The position numbers and the translations under genes are program-made. A stretch of 50,824 nt of DNA, taken from contig JAJBUC010000101.1 in the NCBI GenBank assembly GCA_020860545.1, positions 1 through 50,824 of the forward strand, read 5' to 3'. This document shows positions 15,099-23,855 of this stretch, piece by piece (position 1 is the stretch's first letter; every line of letters starts with the position of its first letter). This DNA is from Oscillospiraceae bacterium. GTDB taxonomy: Bacteria; Bacillota; Clostridia; Oscillospirales; Oscillospiraceae. The notes beneath the pieces were generated by a model. It saw only the letters and a list, made by a program, of their open reading frames with translations. It had not been told where the DNA came from and did not search any database.

Positions 15099-15686
15099 AC
15101 AGGTCCAACCGGACCGACAGGCGCTACCGGCGCAACAGGCGCAGCAGGTGCAACGGGTGCAACGGGCCCGACAGGGCTGGGCGTCGGAACGCTCATTCCA
15201 TTTGCATCGGGCACACCGGTGATCCTCACCACAGATTTCAACGGCGCAACCGCCCACCCCGGCCTTTGCGGGTTCGGCGCGTCATTCACTCCGCTCGTGT
15301 CCATCACCAATCCGTTTGACATATCGTCTTTGGAAGAGCAGGACGCCTTTATGGTTCCGGTTGACTGCACCATTATGGAGTTTTCCGCCTTCTTCTCCAC
15401 AAGTACGGCAACCAACCTGCCCGACAACACAGCCACGGTGCAGGCACAGCTCTGGATTTCCACCGTCCCCGACAATAGCTTCGTCCCCATTCCATCTTCT
15501 CTGATCTCGCTGGCACCGGTCTATACCGGCACCCAGTCCAACGGTACAGTTTCCAGCGGATCCGTTCTGGTAAACTACCCCGTCACCGCCAATAGTCGGC
15601 TGATGCTTGTATATCAGGTGGTCTCCGCAAACGTCGCCGAAATCTCCGTCGCAGGCTTTATCAGCGCAGGTGTAAATTTTCAGTAA
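15087..15686 (+). pseudogene. 3' part of the split collagen-like exosporium gene (BclB-type C-terminal domain)
   Basis: The frame runs from the crossover GCT codon (15087-15089) to TAA 15684, about 199 codons. It begins with collagen-like triplets (ATGPTGPTGPTGATGATG and on to GPTG, about 15087-15180), then the globular domain GVGTLIPFASGTPVILTTDF, a Ser/Thr-rich beta region (AFMVPVDCTIMEFSAFF), SRLMLVYQVVSANVAEI and GFISAGVNF. That is the jelly-roll-like C-terminal domain of BclB-type exosporium glycoproteins. It has no start codon or ribosome site of its own at the 5' end. Joined to 11433-11542 it gives a 235-aa protein in frame, with one slip in the Gly-X-Y register (GPTATGPT). A strong hairpin terminator follows at 15691. 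Confidence 0.85.
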
Positions 15687-15690
15687 AACA

Positions 15691-15723
15691 CCCCCCTGCC
15701 GTGGCATTTCCACGGCAGGGGGG
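15691..15723. terminator. Bidirectional terminator hairpin
   Basis: CCCCCCTGCCGTGG (15691-15704) pairs perfectly with 15710-15723 across a 5-nt loop, between the convergent exosporium and GltD-NuoG genes. Confidence 0.8.
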
Positions 15724-15729
15724 CTATTC

Positions 15730-18700
15730 TTAATGGTCGACACGGTACTCCAGCACATCGGCGCTGCAGGGCAGGGCGTTGGATATGGCGGGGATAGCTC
15801 CGCCTTCATATGTCTTCGCTTCGGCGGTGCCGAGCGCCTGCGCCAGACCCTCAATAATCTGCCGTCCCGCGTCCTTCCAAGCGGGACGCAGTGCCTGCGT
15901 AATGCCGAACTGACTCGTGACGTGTCCCGTCGTTTCAGAAAATGCAGGCATGGGCAGAACCACATCGGCCAGCTTTGCAGTCTCGGTCAGATAGAGGTCG
16001 CAGACCACCATGAATTTCGGTGTACCAACACGCCCGCCGCAGCCGACGGGATCCTCACCCCAGATGAGCAGGTTTGCGGGCACGGTACCGCACGCGGTTT
16101 TCTCCAGATTCAGGTAAGGCGCGATGCCGCGCGTGTTGCACTTGCCCGCCGGGAGGAGGATTTTTGCCCCGGTGTCAAGCGCCGCCTGCAACAGCGCACG
16201 GTCCGGATTGCGCAAGAGCAGGACGGGCCTGGCCGCGTTTTGGATGGCGGCCTTGGCCTCTGCAGTCATACCGCTTGCGGAGAGGAAGGGGGTCCCCTCC
16301 CGTATCGCCTTGCGCAGCAGCAGCATGGGGACAGCATTTCCTTCCGCGATATCGCAGCCGAGCGCCACAATCCGGTCGGCACGCGCCATATCATCATAGG
16401 TCGCCACACGGTCCGTATGGTCACGATAGAAGGCGGCGACGATGGGATTGATGCCAAAGGTCAGTACCTGATCGCTCCCCCGCGCCGCAGCGATGGATGC
16501 GAGCGCGCGCGCATCCTCGTCGGTGGTTCTCCCTGAGAGATATACCGCAAAATCGACGCCGCGTATGCTCCCCAGCCCTTTTTGTACGGCGGTGAGCGCG
16601 TCCTGCAGCGTACAGGGGACAAGCACGCCGTTTTTGCGCACCATGGGGGTGGTCAGGCGGTCGGGCGCGTGGATAAAGGTGTTATGAAAGCGTCCCCGCT
16701 CACACAGAATGCCCTTGTTCACGCCCTTTTCCGTATCGGCGGTGGTGCGCAGCAGTCTGTCTCCGTTGGTGCGCAATTCAATGGCACAGCCCGCGCCGCA
16801 GTAGGTGCATACGCTGTCGGTCAGCGTTTCGGCAAAGGGCCCGGGTTTGAGCAGGTCGGGCTTTTCGATGAGCGCGCCCACCGGGCAGGCGGAAACGCAC
16901 TGCCCACAGTTCACGCAGTTGGGCTCCTCGCCGAAGGGGACGCAGAAGGACGGCTCGATGGTGGTGTCAAAGCCCCGGTTATAAAAGCCGAAGACCCCCT
17001 TGCCCGTAATCTCGTCACAGATGCGCACGCAGCGCCCGCACTGGATGCACTTATTCGGGTCGCGGACGATGTAGGGATGACTCTCGTCAATGGCAAATTT
17101 TGTGAAAGCACCTGCTAGGCCATCCTGCTTTGCGCCGTAATCGGTGGCGTATTCACGCAGCTTACATTCATTTACGTCCTTACAGCCGCAGGAGAGGCAC
17201 CGCTGCGCCTCCTGCCGCGCCTGCTCCTCCTGCAGGCCGAGCTCCACCTCGCGGAAGTTATGCGCGCGTTCCTCTTTGGAGAGCATCGGCATGCGCACCG
17301 CCTCGGCGGGCGCGACGCCGGCATACTCCGCCGTATCGATCTCGCTGTAATGCGCTGCCTTTTTGTGGCTATACAGCGCCGGCTGAGGCGCTGGCGCTTT
17401 GCCCTGCATATACTGGTCCATCGCAAGGGCGGCTTCGTGTCCCCCGGCAATGGCGAGAATGGCTGTCTTGGGGCCGGTCACCGCATCACCTGCAGCGAAG
17501 ACGCCGGGGAGGTTTGTTTCCCCCGTCCCCTCCCGCACGCACAGGCGATTGCGCTCGGCCGTCACGGCGCAGTCCGCGCCGGTAAAGCTCAGATCCTGTG
17601 TCTGTCCGATGGCGGAGATGACGAAGTCGACCGTCTCCACATACTCTGACCCCGCGACGGGTATGGGGGCGCGGCGTCCGGACGCGTCGGGCGCGCCGAG
17701 CTCCATCCGAATCAGGGTTAACGCCGTCTGCCCGCCCTGCTGTGCGGCCGCAACGGGATTGGTAAGGAAGTGGAAATCCACACCCTCAAGCTCCGCCTCC
17801 TCGATCTCCATCTCGTCGGCGGGCATCTCCTCTCGGCTGCGGCGGTAGACAAGCTGCACTTCTTGCGCGCCGAGGCGTACCGCCGTGCGGCAGCAGTCCA
17901 TGGCGGTGTTGCCGCCGCCGACCACGATCACACGCTTGCCCGTAAAATCAGGCGGATTCCCCTCTGTGACGGAGCCCAAAAAACTGACGCCGCGCAGGAT
18001 GGACGGGCAGTCCTCCTCCCCGGTCACGCCGAGGGGCTGCCCGACCTGCGAGCCGACGGCAAGCAGCACGCTGTCATAGCCGTCCGCTTGCAAAGAGGCG
18101 AGGGTGATGTCCTTGCCGAAGGTGATATTGTACTGAAAATCAACACCAAGGCTTGCCACAATATCCACCTCACGGTCGAGGGCTTCCCGCGGCATGCGGT
18201 AGGAGGGGATGCCGTAGCGCAGCATCCCGCCGGGGTGTGGATGTCGGTCAAAGACCGTGACGCCGTGTCCCGCCGCCGCCAGAAACCACGCGGCGGAGAG
18301 TCCCGCAGGGCCCGCACCGATGATGGCGGCCTTCTTGCCGGTAGCGGGCGCTTTTCTGGGCAGATACGGCACCTCGCGCTCCAGATCGAGATCGGCTGCA
18401 AAGCGCTTGAGGTGGGCAATATGTACCGGTCCCTCGAGCGCGTTGCGTCGACACTCGCTTTCACACGGGCGGGTGCAGATGCGCCCGCAGACAACGGGCA
18501 GGGGATTGCGCTGCTTGATGAGCCGGAGGGCCTCTTCATAGCGTCCATTTGCGATGTGCCCGACATAGCCCTGGATGTCCACATGGGCGGGACACGCGTG
18601 GGAGCAGGGGGCAATGCAGTCGCCGTAATGCTGGCTGAGCAGCAGCTCCAGACAGGTCTCGCGCGCCTTGCTGATGGCCTCACCCTCGGTGCGGATGACC

Positions 18701-18915
18701 ATGCCCTCCGCGACCTCCGCGCTGCAGGCGAGCATGGTACCCCGCGCACCCTCGACCTCCACACGGCAGAGCATGCAGGAGCCGAAGGGGCGCAGGCGCG
18801 CATCGTGGCAGAGGGTGGGAATGGCGACCCCCTGCTCGCGGCAGGCGTTCAAAATGGTCTGCCCCGCAGTCACCGTGCAGGGTATACCGTTTATTGTTAC
18901 ATTCACTTTCTCCAT
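15730..18915 (-). CDS. GltD-NuoG fusion: FAD/NAD(P) iron-sulfur subunit of a soluble bifurcating-type oxidoreductase
   Basis: A 1061-aa protein, ATG 18915 with TAGGAG upstream. Domains in order: 2Fe-2S ferredoxin (Cys 36, 47, 50, 64); NuoG-type His/Cys cluster region (HYGDCIAPC near 96-104); GltD-like FAD/NAD(P)H oxidoreductase (FAD loop GAGPAG at 200-205, NAD(P) loop VVGGGNTAMD at 331-340, C-terminal GVFAAGDAV); two 4Fe-4S clusters (Cys 623/626/629/633 and 667/670/673/677); a NuoG/FdhA-type Fe4S4 domain (CTYCGAGC at 703-710, Cys 738); then a shortened molybdopterin-oxidoreductase-like fold of about 320 residues. I see no Sec or equivalent molybdenum ligand, and no H-cluster motifs, so it is neither a formate dehydrogenase nor a hydrogenase. 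With NuoE and NuoF it resembles Stn/HydABC-type electron-bifurcating NAD(P)H:ferredoxin enzymes. That functional call is inference. Confidence 0.8.
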   Translation of the reverse strand: MEKVNVTINGIPCTVTAGQTILNACREQGVAIPTLCHDARLRPFGSCMLCRVEVEGARGTMLACSAEVAEGMVIRTEGEAISKARETCLELLLSQHYGDCIAPCSHACPAHVDIQGYVGHIANGRYEEALRLIKQRNPLPVVCGRICTRPCESECRRNALEGPVHIAHLKRFAADLDLEREVPYLPRKAPATGKKAAIIGAGPAGLSAAWFLAAAGHGVTVFDRHPHPGGMLRYGIPSYRMPREALDREVDIVASLGVDFQYNITFGKDITLASLQADGYDSVLLAVGSQVGQPLGVTGEEDCPSILRGVSFLGSVTEGNPPDFTGKRVIVVGGGNTAMDCCRTAVRLGAQEVQLVYRRSREEMPADEMEIEEAELEGVDFHFLTNPVAAAQQGGQTALTLIRMELGAPDASGRRAPIPVAGSEYVETVDFVISAIGQTQDLSFTGADCAVTAERNRLCVREGTGETNLPGVFAAGDAVTGPKTAILAIAGGHEAALAMDQYMQGKAPAPQPALYSHKKAAHYSEIDTAEYAGVAPAEAVRMPMLSKEERAHNFREVELGLQEEQARQEAQRCLSCGCKDVNECKLREYATDYGAKQDGLAGAFTKFAIDESHPYIVRDPNKCIQCGRCVRICDEITGKGVFGFYNRGFDTTIEPSFCVPFGEEPNCVNCGQCVSACPVGALIEKPDLLKPGPFAETLTDSVCTYCGAGCAIELRTNGDRLLRTTADTEKGVNKGILCERGRFHNTFIHAPDRLTTPMVRKNGVLVPCTLQDALTAVQKGLGSIRGVDFAVYLSGRTTDEDARALASIAAARGSDQVLTFGINPIVAAFYRDHTDRVATYDDMARADRIVALGCDIAEGNAVPMLLLRKAIREGTPFLSASGMTAEAKAAIQNAARPVLLLRNPDRALLQAALDTGAKILLPAGKCNTRGIAPYLNLEKTACGTVPANLLIWGEDPVGCGGRVGTPKFMVVCDLYLTETAKLADVVLPMPAFSETTGHVTSQFGITQALRPAWKDAGRQIIEGLAQALGTAEAKTYEGGAIPAISNALPCSADVLEYRVDH

Positions 18916-18925
18916 AACTGCACTC

Positions 18926-20692
18926 CTAATCCACGGATACCGCGCCAAATTTGCACACCGACAGGCAGGTGCCGCACTTGGTACACAGCGCTTGATCGAG
19001 TATATGCGGGTGCTTGACCGTCCCCTGAATCGCCTTGGTGGGGCAGCGGCGGGCGCAGGCGGTGCAGCCGGTACACTTTTCGGGGTCAATCTCATAGTGA
19101 ATGAGCGCCTTGCACTGGTGGGTGGGGCACTTCTTATCCCGGATGTGCGCCTCATACTCGTCGCGGAAGTAGCGCAGGGTGGTCAAAGCAGGGTTTGGCG
19201 CAGTCTGCCCGAGACCGCAGAGGGCGTTGCGCTTAATCTGCACCGCAAGCTCCTCCAGCTTTTCGATGTCCCCCTCCTCCCCCTCGCCCTGGGTGATGCG
19301 GGTGAGGATTTCAAGCATCCGCTTGGTCCCAATTTTGCAGAAGGTACACTTGCCGCAGGACTCCGACTGGGTAAAGTTGAGGAAGTAGCGGGCGATATCC
19401 ACCATGCAGTTGTCCTCGTCCATAACCACCATGCCGCCCGAGCCGATGATCGCGCCGGTGGCGGCGAGGGTGTCGTAATCAATCACGGTGTCGATGAGGG
19501 ACGCGGGGATACAGCCGCCGGACGGCCCGCCGAGCTGGACCGCCTTAAATTCCTTGCCCGAGGACGTGCCGCCGCCGATGCCGAACACCACGTCGCGCAC
19601 CGTCATGCCAATGGGCACCTCGACCAGTCCGCCGTGCTTGATTTTCCCCGCAAGGGCAAAGACCTTTGTGCCGTTGCTCTTTTCGGTGCCGTATGCGGCA
19701 AACGCCGCCGCGCCGTTGCGGATAATCCAGCCAATGTTGGCGCGCGTCTCCACATTGTTGATGTTGGAGGGCATGCCGAACAGTCCCCGGTTGGCCGGGA
19801 AGGGCGGGCGGATGCGCGGCATGCCGCGGTGCCCTTCAATGGATTCGATCAGGGCGGTCTCCTCGCCGCAGACGAAGGCACCCGCGCCCTCTTTGATATG
19901 TAAGTGGAAGGACACGCCGGTGCCCATAATATTGTCGCCGAGCAGGCCGCGCTCTTCCGCCTGCGCGATGGCAATCTTCAGGCGGTGGATGGCGAGCGGG
20001 TACTCCGCGCGGGCGTACACATAGCCCTCGGTTGCGCCGATGGCGTAGCCGCCGATGGCCAGCCCCTCGATGACACTGTGCGGGTCGCCCTCGAGAACAC
20101 TTCGGTCCATAAACGCGCCGGGGTCGCCCTCATCGGCGTTGCAGATGATATACTTCTGGTCGCCCTTCGCGTTGTGGGCAAAGCGCCACTTCTGCCCGGT
20201 GGGAAAGCCCGCGCCACCTCTCCCTTTCACACCGGAGGCGAGCACCTCCTCAATGACCTCCTCGGGGGTCATCTCGCGCAGGGCGCGGGCAAGGCCCTTG
20301 TACGCGTCCATCTCCAGCGCGTCTTCGATGGATTCGGGGTTGATCTTTCCGCAGCGGGCAAGCACAATGCGCGCTTGCGGCAGTAAGAACACTTCATCCG
20401 TGCCGTCGTGCGCCGGGGTGAGCACGGCATGCTCCCGCACCGGCGTACCGCCGAGAATGTGGCTTTCAAAAATCGTCTGAGCAAGCTCCGGCGTAACTCC
20501 GCCGTAGATGGTGCCGCCGCGCTCGTCCACGACCTCCACCATCGGTTCTTTATAGCACATGCCCATACAGCTCGTGTCGCTCATCTCAACCGCCGCCTCA
20601 GGATGCGCTTCTATGAGCGCTTCAAAGGCGTCCTTTACCTTCAGCGCGCCCGCCGCGATGCCGCAGGAGCCAAGACCGATCCGCAGTTTCAT
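18926..20692 (-). CDS. NuoF/HydB-like NADH-binding flavoprotein subunit
   Basis: A 588-aa subunit, ATG 20692, overlapping the NuoE stop by 4 nt. The N-terminal thioredoxin-like 2Fe-2S domain has Cys in IGLGSCGIAAGA and SDTSCMGMCY. The NADH and FMN domain carries KGRGGAGFPTGQKWRF (about 155-170) and CNADEGDPGAFMDR. The N3-type 4Fe-4S motif is ESCGKCTFCKIGTKR, with the fourth Cys in NALCGLGQ. C-terminal ferredoxin-like clusters CTGCTACARRCP and CTKCGTCLSVC follow. This domain set is that of HydB, the flavin-bifurcating or NADH-oxidising subunit in multimeric [FeFe] hydrogenases and related formate dehydrogenases and transhydrogenases. It is the middle gene of a three-gene operon with the GltD-NuoG fusion 10 nt downstream. 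Confidence 0.92.
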   Translation of the reverse strand: MKLRIGLGSCGIAAGALKVKDAFEALIEAHPEAAVEMSDTSCMGMCYKEPMVEVVDERGGTIYGGVTPELAQTIFESHILGGTPVREHAVLTPAHDGTDEVFLLPQARIVLARCGKINPESIEDALEMDAYKGLARALREMTPEEVIEEVLASGVKGRGGAGFPTGQKWRFAHNAKGDQKYIICNADEGDPGAFMDRSVLEGDPHSVIEGLAIGGYAIGATEGYVYARAEYPLAIHRLKIAIAQAEERGLLGDNIMGTGVSFHLHIKEGAGAFVCGEETALIESIEGHRGMPRIRPPFPANRGLFGMPSNINNVETRANIGWIIRNGAAAFAAYGTEKSNGTKVFALAGKIKHGGLVEVPIGMTVRDVVFGIGGGTSSGKEFKAVQLGGPSGGCIPASLIDTVIDYDTLAATGAIIGSGGMVVMDEDNCMVDIARYFLNFTQSESCGKCTFCKIGTKRMLEILTRITQGEGEEGDIEKLEELAVQIKRNALCGLGQTAPNPALTTLRYFRDEYEAHIRDKKCPTHQCKALIHYEIDPEKCTGCTACARRCPTKAIQGTVKHPHILDQALCTKCGTCLSVCKFGAVSVD

Positions 20693-21189
20693 CCCGCCGC
20701 CTCCTTTTCCCGAAACGCTCGCATAATCGTGCGCACTTTATCCGGCGTGAGCCGCCCGTGCGTTTCGTTATCAATCATCATCACCGGCGAGAGGGAGCAG
20801 CAGCCGAGACACGCGACCGACTCGACGGTGAATTTTCCGTCCGCTGTGGTGCCGCCGAGCGCGATCCCCAGCTCCTGACAGAGCGCGTCGGCGACGTTCT
20901 CCGCGCCGTTGACATGGCACGCGGTGCCGAAGCAGACCCTTATCACATGCTCCCCCACCGGTTGCAGGCGGAATTGCGAATAGAAGGTGGCGACACCCAT
21001 AATCTTAGACACATAAATACCCGTCCGCTCCGACAGACGGGCAATGATATCCTCCGGTAAATACCCATATGCGCCCTGCAATTTTTGCAAAAGCGGAATG
21101 AGCTCTGCCTCCTTGCCGGAATAATCCCGCATAATCTCCTCAAACGCAGCAAAATATCGGCTGTTTTCTTTGCAGTCACAACTACACAC
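20689..21189 (-). CDS. NuoE/HydC-like 2Fe-2S subunit
   Basis: A 166-aa subunit with the thioredoxin-like 2Fe-2S domain: helical N-terminus (LIPLLQKLQGAYGYLPEDII), then MGVATFYSQFRLQPVGEHVI, and cluster cysteines in CFGTACHVNGA and SVACLGCCSLSP. It starts at GTG 21189, giving a Cys-rich N-terminus (MCSCDCK); a weak GGGGGC lies upstream. An internal ATG at 21132 is an alternative with a GAGGAG too close to it. First gene of the nuoE-nuoF-gltD/nuoG operon, transcribed from the promoter at 21248-21276. It transfers electrons between the NuoF flavin and the Fe-S chain. Cytoplasmic. Confidence 0.9.
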   Translation of the reverse strand: MCSCDCKENSRYFAAFEEIMRDYSGKEAELIPLLQKLQGAYGYLPEDIIARLSERTGIYVSKIMGVATFYSQFRLQPVGEHVIRVCFGTACHVNGAENVADALCQELGIALGGTTADGKFTVESVACLGCCSLSPVMMIDNETHGRLTPDKVRTIMRAFREKEAAG

Positions 21190-21247
21190 TTATTTGTGCC
21201 CCCGTTCCTGTTAAAGTCCCTCTGATGGGGAAAGACATATTAAACTT

Positions 21248-21276
21248 ATGATATCAATTCTTCAGCTAAAATGCAA
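21248..21276 (-). promoter_or_regulatory. Promoter of the NuoE/F/G-like operon
   Basis: On the minus strand: TTGCAT (21276-21271), 17-nt spacer, TATCAT (21253-21248). The region 21190-21353 is AT-rich and also contains TTGACA and a TTGATATCA dyad resembling an FNR half-site pair near the -10, suggesting control by the adjacent Crp/Fnr regulator. Confidence 0.65.
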
Positions 21277-21353
21277 GACCAAGTTGAAATTACTAATAAA
21301 GTCACAATTTATCTGTCAAAAATATGCAATAATGTACAAAAAATCATGACTCA

Positions 21354-21983
21354 TTACCGCTCTTCCGGCAAGCTATGTACCAGCGCGTCCAGTGCCTTGC
21401 GGTCGCATAGGCGGATGCGATGATAGCCGGTCGCCAAAAATCCATTTCGCTCCAGCTCTCCGAGCACCCGGCTGACCGTCACACGGCTGACGCCCACCGC
21501 AAAGCCGATCTCCTCATGGGTGCAGCAGATAGCGTCTTCCTCCTCCGTCTGCTGGCTTAGCAGATAGCGCGCAATGCGCCGGTCGGCACGCAAAAATGTC
21601 CCGTCCACATGGCCTGAGAGCAGGCGCACCGTCTTTGCAAGATACTGCAGCATGAAAAAGGGGAGTTCGGGACAGCGCTGGAAGGTCTCCTCCAGCCGCG
21701 CGCGGTCAATTGTGACAATCTCGCAGCGCGTCAGGGCAACGGCGGAGGAGACGCGTGGCTGCCCGTCGAAAAACGACGCCTCCCCAATGAGCTCTCCCGT
21801 CTGATGCACGGTCAGGGTGCGTTCCGCGCCGGAGGGGGCGCTGAGAAAGCATTTGGCCTTCCCTGAGACAATATAATAAAATTCCGTGGCAATGGTATCC
21901 TGCCAGTAGATAAATTGGCCCGCTTCATATACCCGCGGCATCTGCCCCTTGGCGAGCGGCTTCCAGATATCACTTGTCTGCAT
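21354..21983 (-). CDS. Crp/Fnr family transcriptional regulator
   Basis: A 209-aa regulator. The cyclic-nucleotide-binding-type beta-roll covers about residues 10-120 ([32 protein letters not shown]). A dimer helix follows, then a winged HTH with [23 protein letters not shown] (about 155-177). There is no N-terminal Cys cluster of the FNR 4Fe-4S type, so it is not a classical oxygen sensor. ATG 21983 is chosen because GTGAGGTG precedes it; GTG 21998 lies within that site. It lies just upstream of, and in the same direction as, the NuoE/F/G-like operon and divergent from leuCDB. It may control either; redox or energy regulation of the oxidoreductase is the simpler reading. Confidence 0.88.
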   Translation of the reverse strand: MQTSDIWKPLAKGQMPRVYEAGQFIYWQDTIATEFYYIVSGKAKCFLSAPSGAERTLTVHQTGELIGEASFFDGQPRVSSAVALTRCEIVTIDRARLEETFQRCPELPFFMLQYLAKTVRLLSGHVDGTFLRADRRIARYLLSQQTEEEDAICCTHEEIGFAVGVSRVTVSRVLGELERNGFLATGYHRIRLCDRKALDALVHSLPEER

Positions 21984-22087
21984 GGTGCAGCACCTCACGA
22001 TCTATTTTGATTGTAACACATTTAACATTCTTTTGGCAAGCGGGATGCCATAATAGGTTTATAAAACAACAAAGGAGGTGCCGGAAC

Positions 22088-23356
22088 ATGGGAATGACAA
22101 TGACCCAAAAGATCCTCGCGGCACACGCGGGACTCACACACGTGGAGGCGGGACAGCTCATCGAGGGCAAGCTCGATCTGATTCTGGGAAACGATATTAC
22201 AACGCCGGTCGCCATCACGGAATTTGATAAAGCGGGGCTCACGCAGGTGTTCGACAGGGAAAAAATCGCCCTTGTGATGGACCACTACACCCCCTGCAAG
22301 GACATTCAGGCGGCGCAGCTGTGCGCGGCGGTGCGGGCCTTTGTAAAACGCTTCGAAATCACGCACTTCTACGACGTGGGCGACATGGGCGTTGAGCACG
22401 CGCTCCTGCCGGAAAAGGGGCTCATTGCACCCGGCGAGGCGATGATCGGTGCCGACTCCCACACCTGTACCTATGGCGCGCTCGGCGCGTTTTCCACCGG
22501 CGTCGGCTCGACCGATATGGCGGCGGGTATGGCAACGGGTTTAAGCTGGTTCAAGGTGCCCTCCGCCATTAAGGTGACGCTCACGGGTAAATTCCGCCCG
22601 TATGTCTCCGGCAAGGATGTGATTCTCCACCTGATCGGCCGCATCGGTGTGGACGGCGCGCGCTATCAGTCGCTGGAGTTTGTCGGCGAGGGCGTGGCGG
22701 AGCTCTCAATGGACGACCGCTTCACCATCGCCAACATGGCCATTGAGGCGGGGGCGAAAAACGGTATTTTCCCCGTGGACGAGAAAACCCGCGCCTATCT
22801 CCATGGGCGAGTCACCCGCCCATGGACGGCGTATGAAGCGGATGATGACGCGGTGTATGAGCGGGAGGTGGTCATCGACCTCTCCACGCTCCAGCCTACC
22901 GTATCCATGCCGCATCTGCCGTCCAATACGAAGACAGTCGGCGAGGTCGCGGGACTTCCCATCGACCAGGTGGTTATCGGCTCGTGCACCAACGGGCGTT
23001 TGGAAGATATGCGGCAGGCCGCGGAGATCCTGCGCGGCAGGAAGGTGGCAAAGCAGGTGCGCTGCATCGTCATCCCCGCCACCCAGCAGGTGATGCTCGA
23101 CGCGACCAGGGAGGGCCTGGTGCAGATTTTTATCGAGGCGGGCTGCGCCGTCTCTACACCCACCTGCGGCCCCTGTCTCGGCGGGCATATGGGCGTAATG
23201 GCGGAAGGAGAGCGCGCCGTCGCCACCACCAACCGCAACTTTGTCGGGCGGATGGGCCATGTGAAATCCGAAGTGATTTTGGCAAGCCCCGCAGTCGCCG
23301 CGGCCTCCGCCGTCATGGGCTGCGTGGCAGATCCGGCGGCACTGACACAGGGATAA
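22088..23356 (+). CDS. leuC: 3-isopropylmalate dehydratase large subunit
   Basis: A 422-aa aconitase-superfamily enzyme that isomerises 2- to 3-isopropylmalate in leucine synthesis. It belongs to the short HacA/LeuC2-type group. Cluster-binding Cys occur in [14 protein letters not shown] and [14 protein letters not shown]; other signatures are [32 protein letters not shown] and NFVGRMGH. The start is ATG 22088 with AAAGGAGGTG upstream; the frame is open further upstream but lacks a site. First gene of leuCDB, with leuD 13 nt downstream. No T-box or leader peptide is visible in the roughly 100-nt upstream region. Confidence 0.95.
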   Translation: MGMTMTQKILAAHAGLTHVEAGQLIEGKLDLILGNDITTPVAITEFDKAGLTQVFDREKIALVMDHYTPCKDIQAAQLCAAVRAFVKRFEITHFYDVGDMGVEHALLPEKGLIAPGEAMIGADSHTCTYGALGAFSTGVGSTDMAAGMATGLSWFKVPSAIKVTLTGKFRPYVSGKDVILHLIGRIGVDGARYQSLEFVGEGVAELSMDDRFTIANMAIEAGAKNGIFPVDEKTRAYLHGRVTRPWTAYEADDDAVYEREVVIDLSTLQPTVSMPHLPSNTKTVGEVAGLPIDQVVIGSCTNGRLEDMRQAAEILRGRKVAKQVRCIVIPATQQVMLDATREGLVQIFIEAGCAVSTPTCGPCLGGHMGVMAEGERAVATTNRNFVGRMGHVKSEVILASPAVAAASAVMGCVADPAALTQG

Positions 23357-23369
23357 GGAGGTATACAGA

Positions 23370-23855
23370 ATGAGAATTTATAAGTACGGTGACAACGTAG
23401 ATACCGACGTCATCATCCCCGCGCGCTATTTAAACGCGCCCGACGAGGCGTCCCTCGCGTCCCACTGCATGGAGGATATCGACGCGGATTTTGCCGCCAC
23501 GGTGGCGGCGGGCGACATTATGATCGCGGGGGCGAATTTCGGATGCGGCTCCTCGCGGGAGCACGCCCCGCTCGCGATTAAGGCAAGCGGCGTGCAGTGC
23601 GTCATCGCCTCCTCCTTTGCGCGCATCTTTTACCGCAACGCCATCAACATCGGCTTTCCCATTATGGAGTGCGAACAGGCGGCGCGGGAGATTCAGCCGG
23701 GCGATACGGTTTCGGTCAATTTCCAAACCGGCGTGATTACCGATGAGACAACGGGGAAGCAGTACCAGTCGGCGCCCTTTCCTGCATTTATCGAGGGCAT
23801 CATTCACAGCGGCGGATTGCTCAAATCCCTGAAGGCGAGAGGGGTGGCGAAATGA
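23370..23855 (+). CDS. leuD: 3-isopropylmalate dehydratase small subunit
   Basis: A 161-aa swivel-domain subunit pairing with LeuC. Family motifs are [14 protein letters not shown] (8-21), [21 protein letters not shown] (substrate-specifying loop, about 51-71) and [31 protein letters not shown] precedes ATG 23370. Overlaps leuB by 4 nt (ATGA), consistent with translational coupling. Confidence 0.95.
   Translation: MRIYKYGDNVDTDVIIPARYLNAPDEASLASHCMEDIDADFAATVAAGDIMIAGANFGCGSSREHAPLAIKASGVQCVIASSFARIFYRNAINIGFPIMECEQAAREIQPGDTVSVNFQTGVITDETTGKQYQSAPFPAFIEGIIHSGGLLKSLKARGVAK

Noticed and set aside
15100..15185. GC-rich short-period repeats as a possible CRISPR or minisatellite
   Set aside because: They are 9-bp codon repeats for Gly-X-Thr triplets of the collagen-like protein.
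18916..19155. Extended N-terminus of the GltD-NuoG fusion
   Set aside because: It lies entirely inside the NuoF gene in another frame; the ferredoxin domain begins at ATG 18915.
19149..20692. Long plus-strand frames opposite the NuoF gene
   Set aside because: The high-GC third positions of the real gene create open antisense frames; the products have no recognisable domains.
21984..22087. T-box or leader-peptide attenuator before leuC
   Set aside because: The gap is only about 100 nt and has no T-box motif, Leu-codon run or terminator hairpin.
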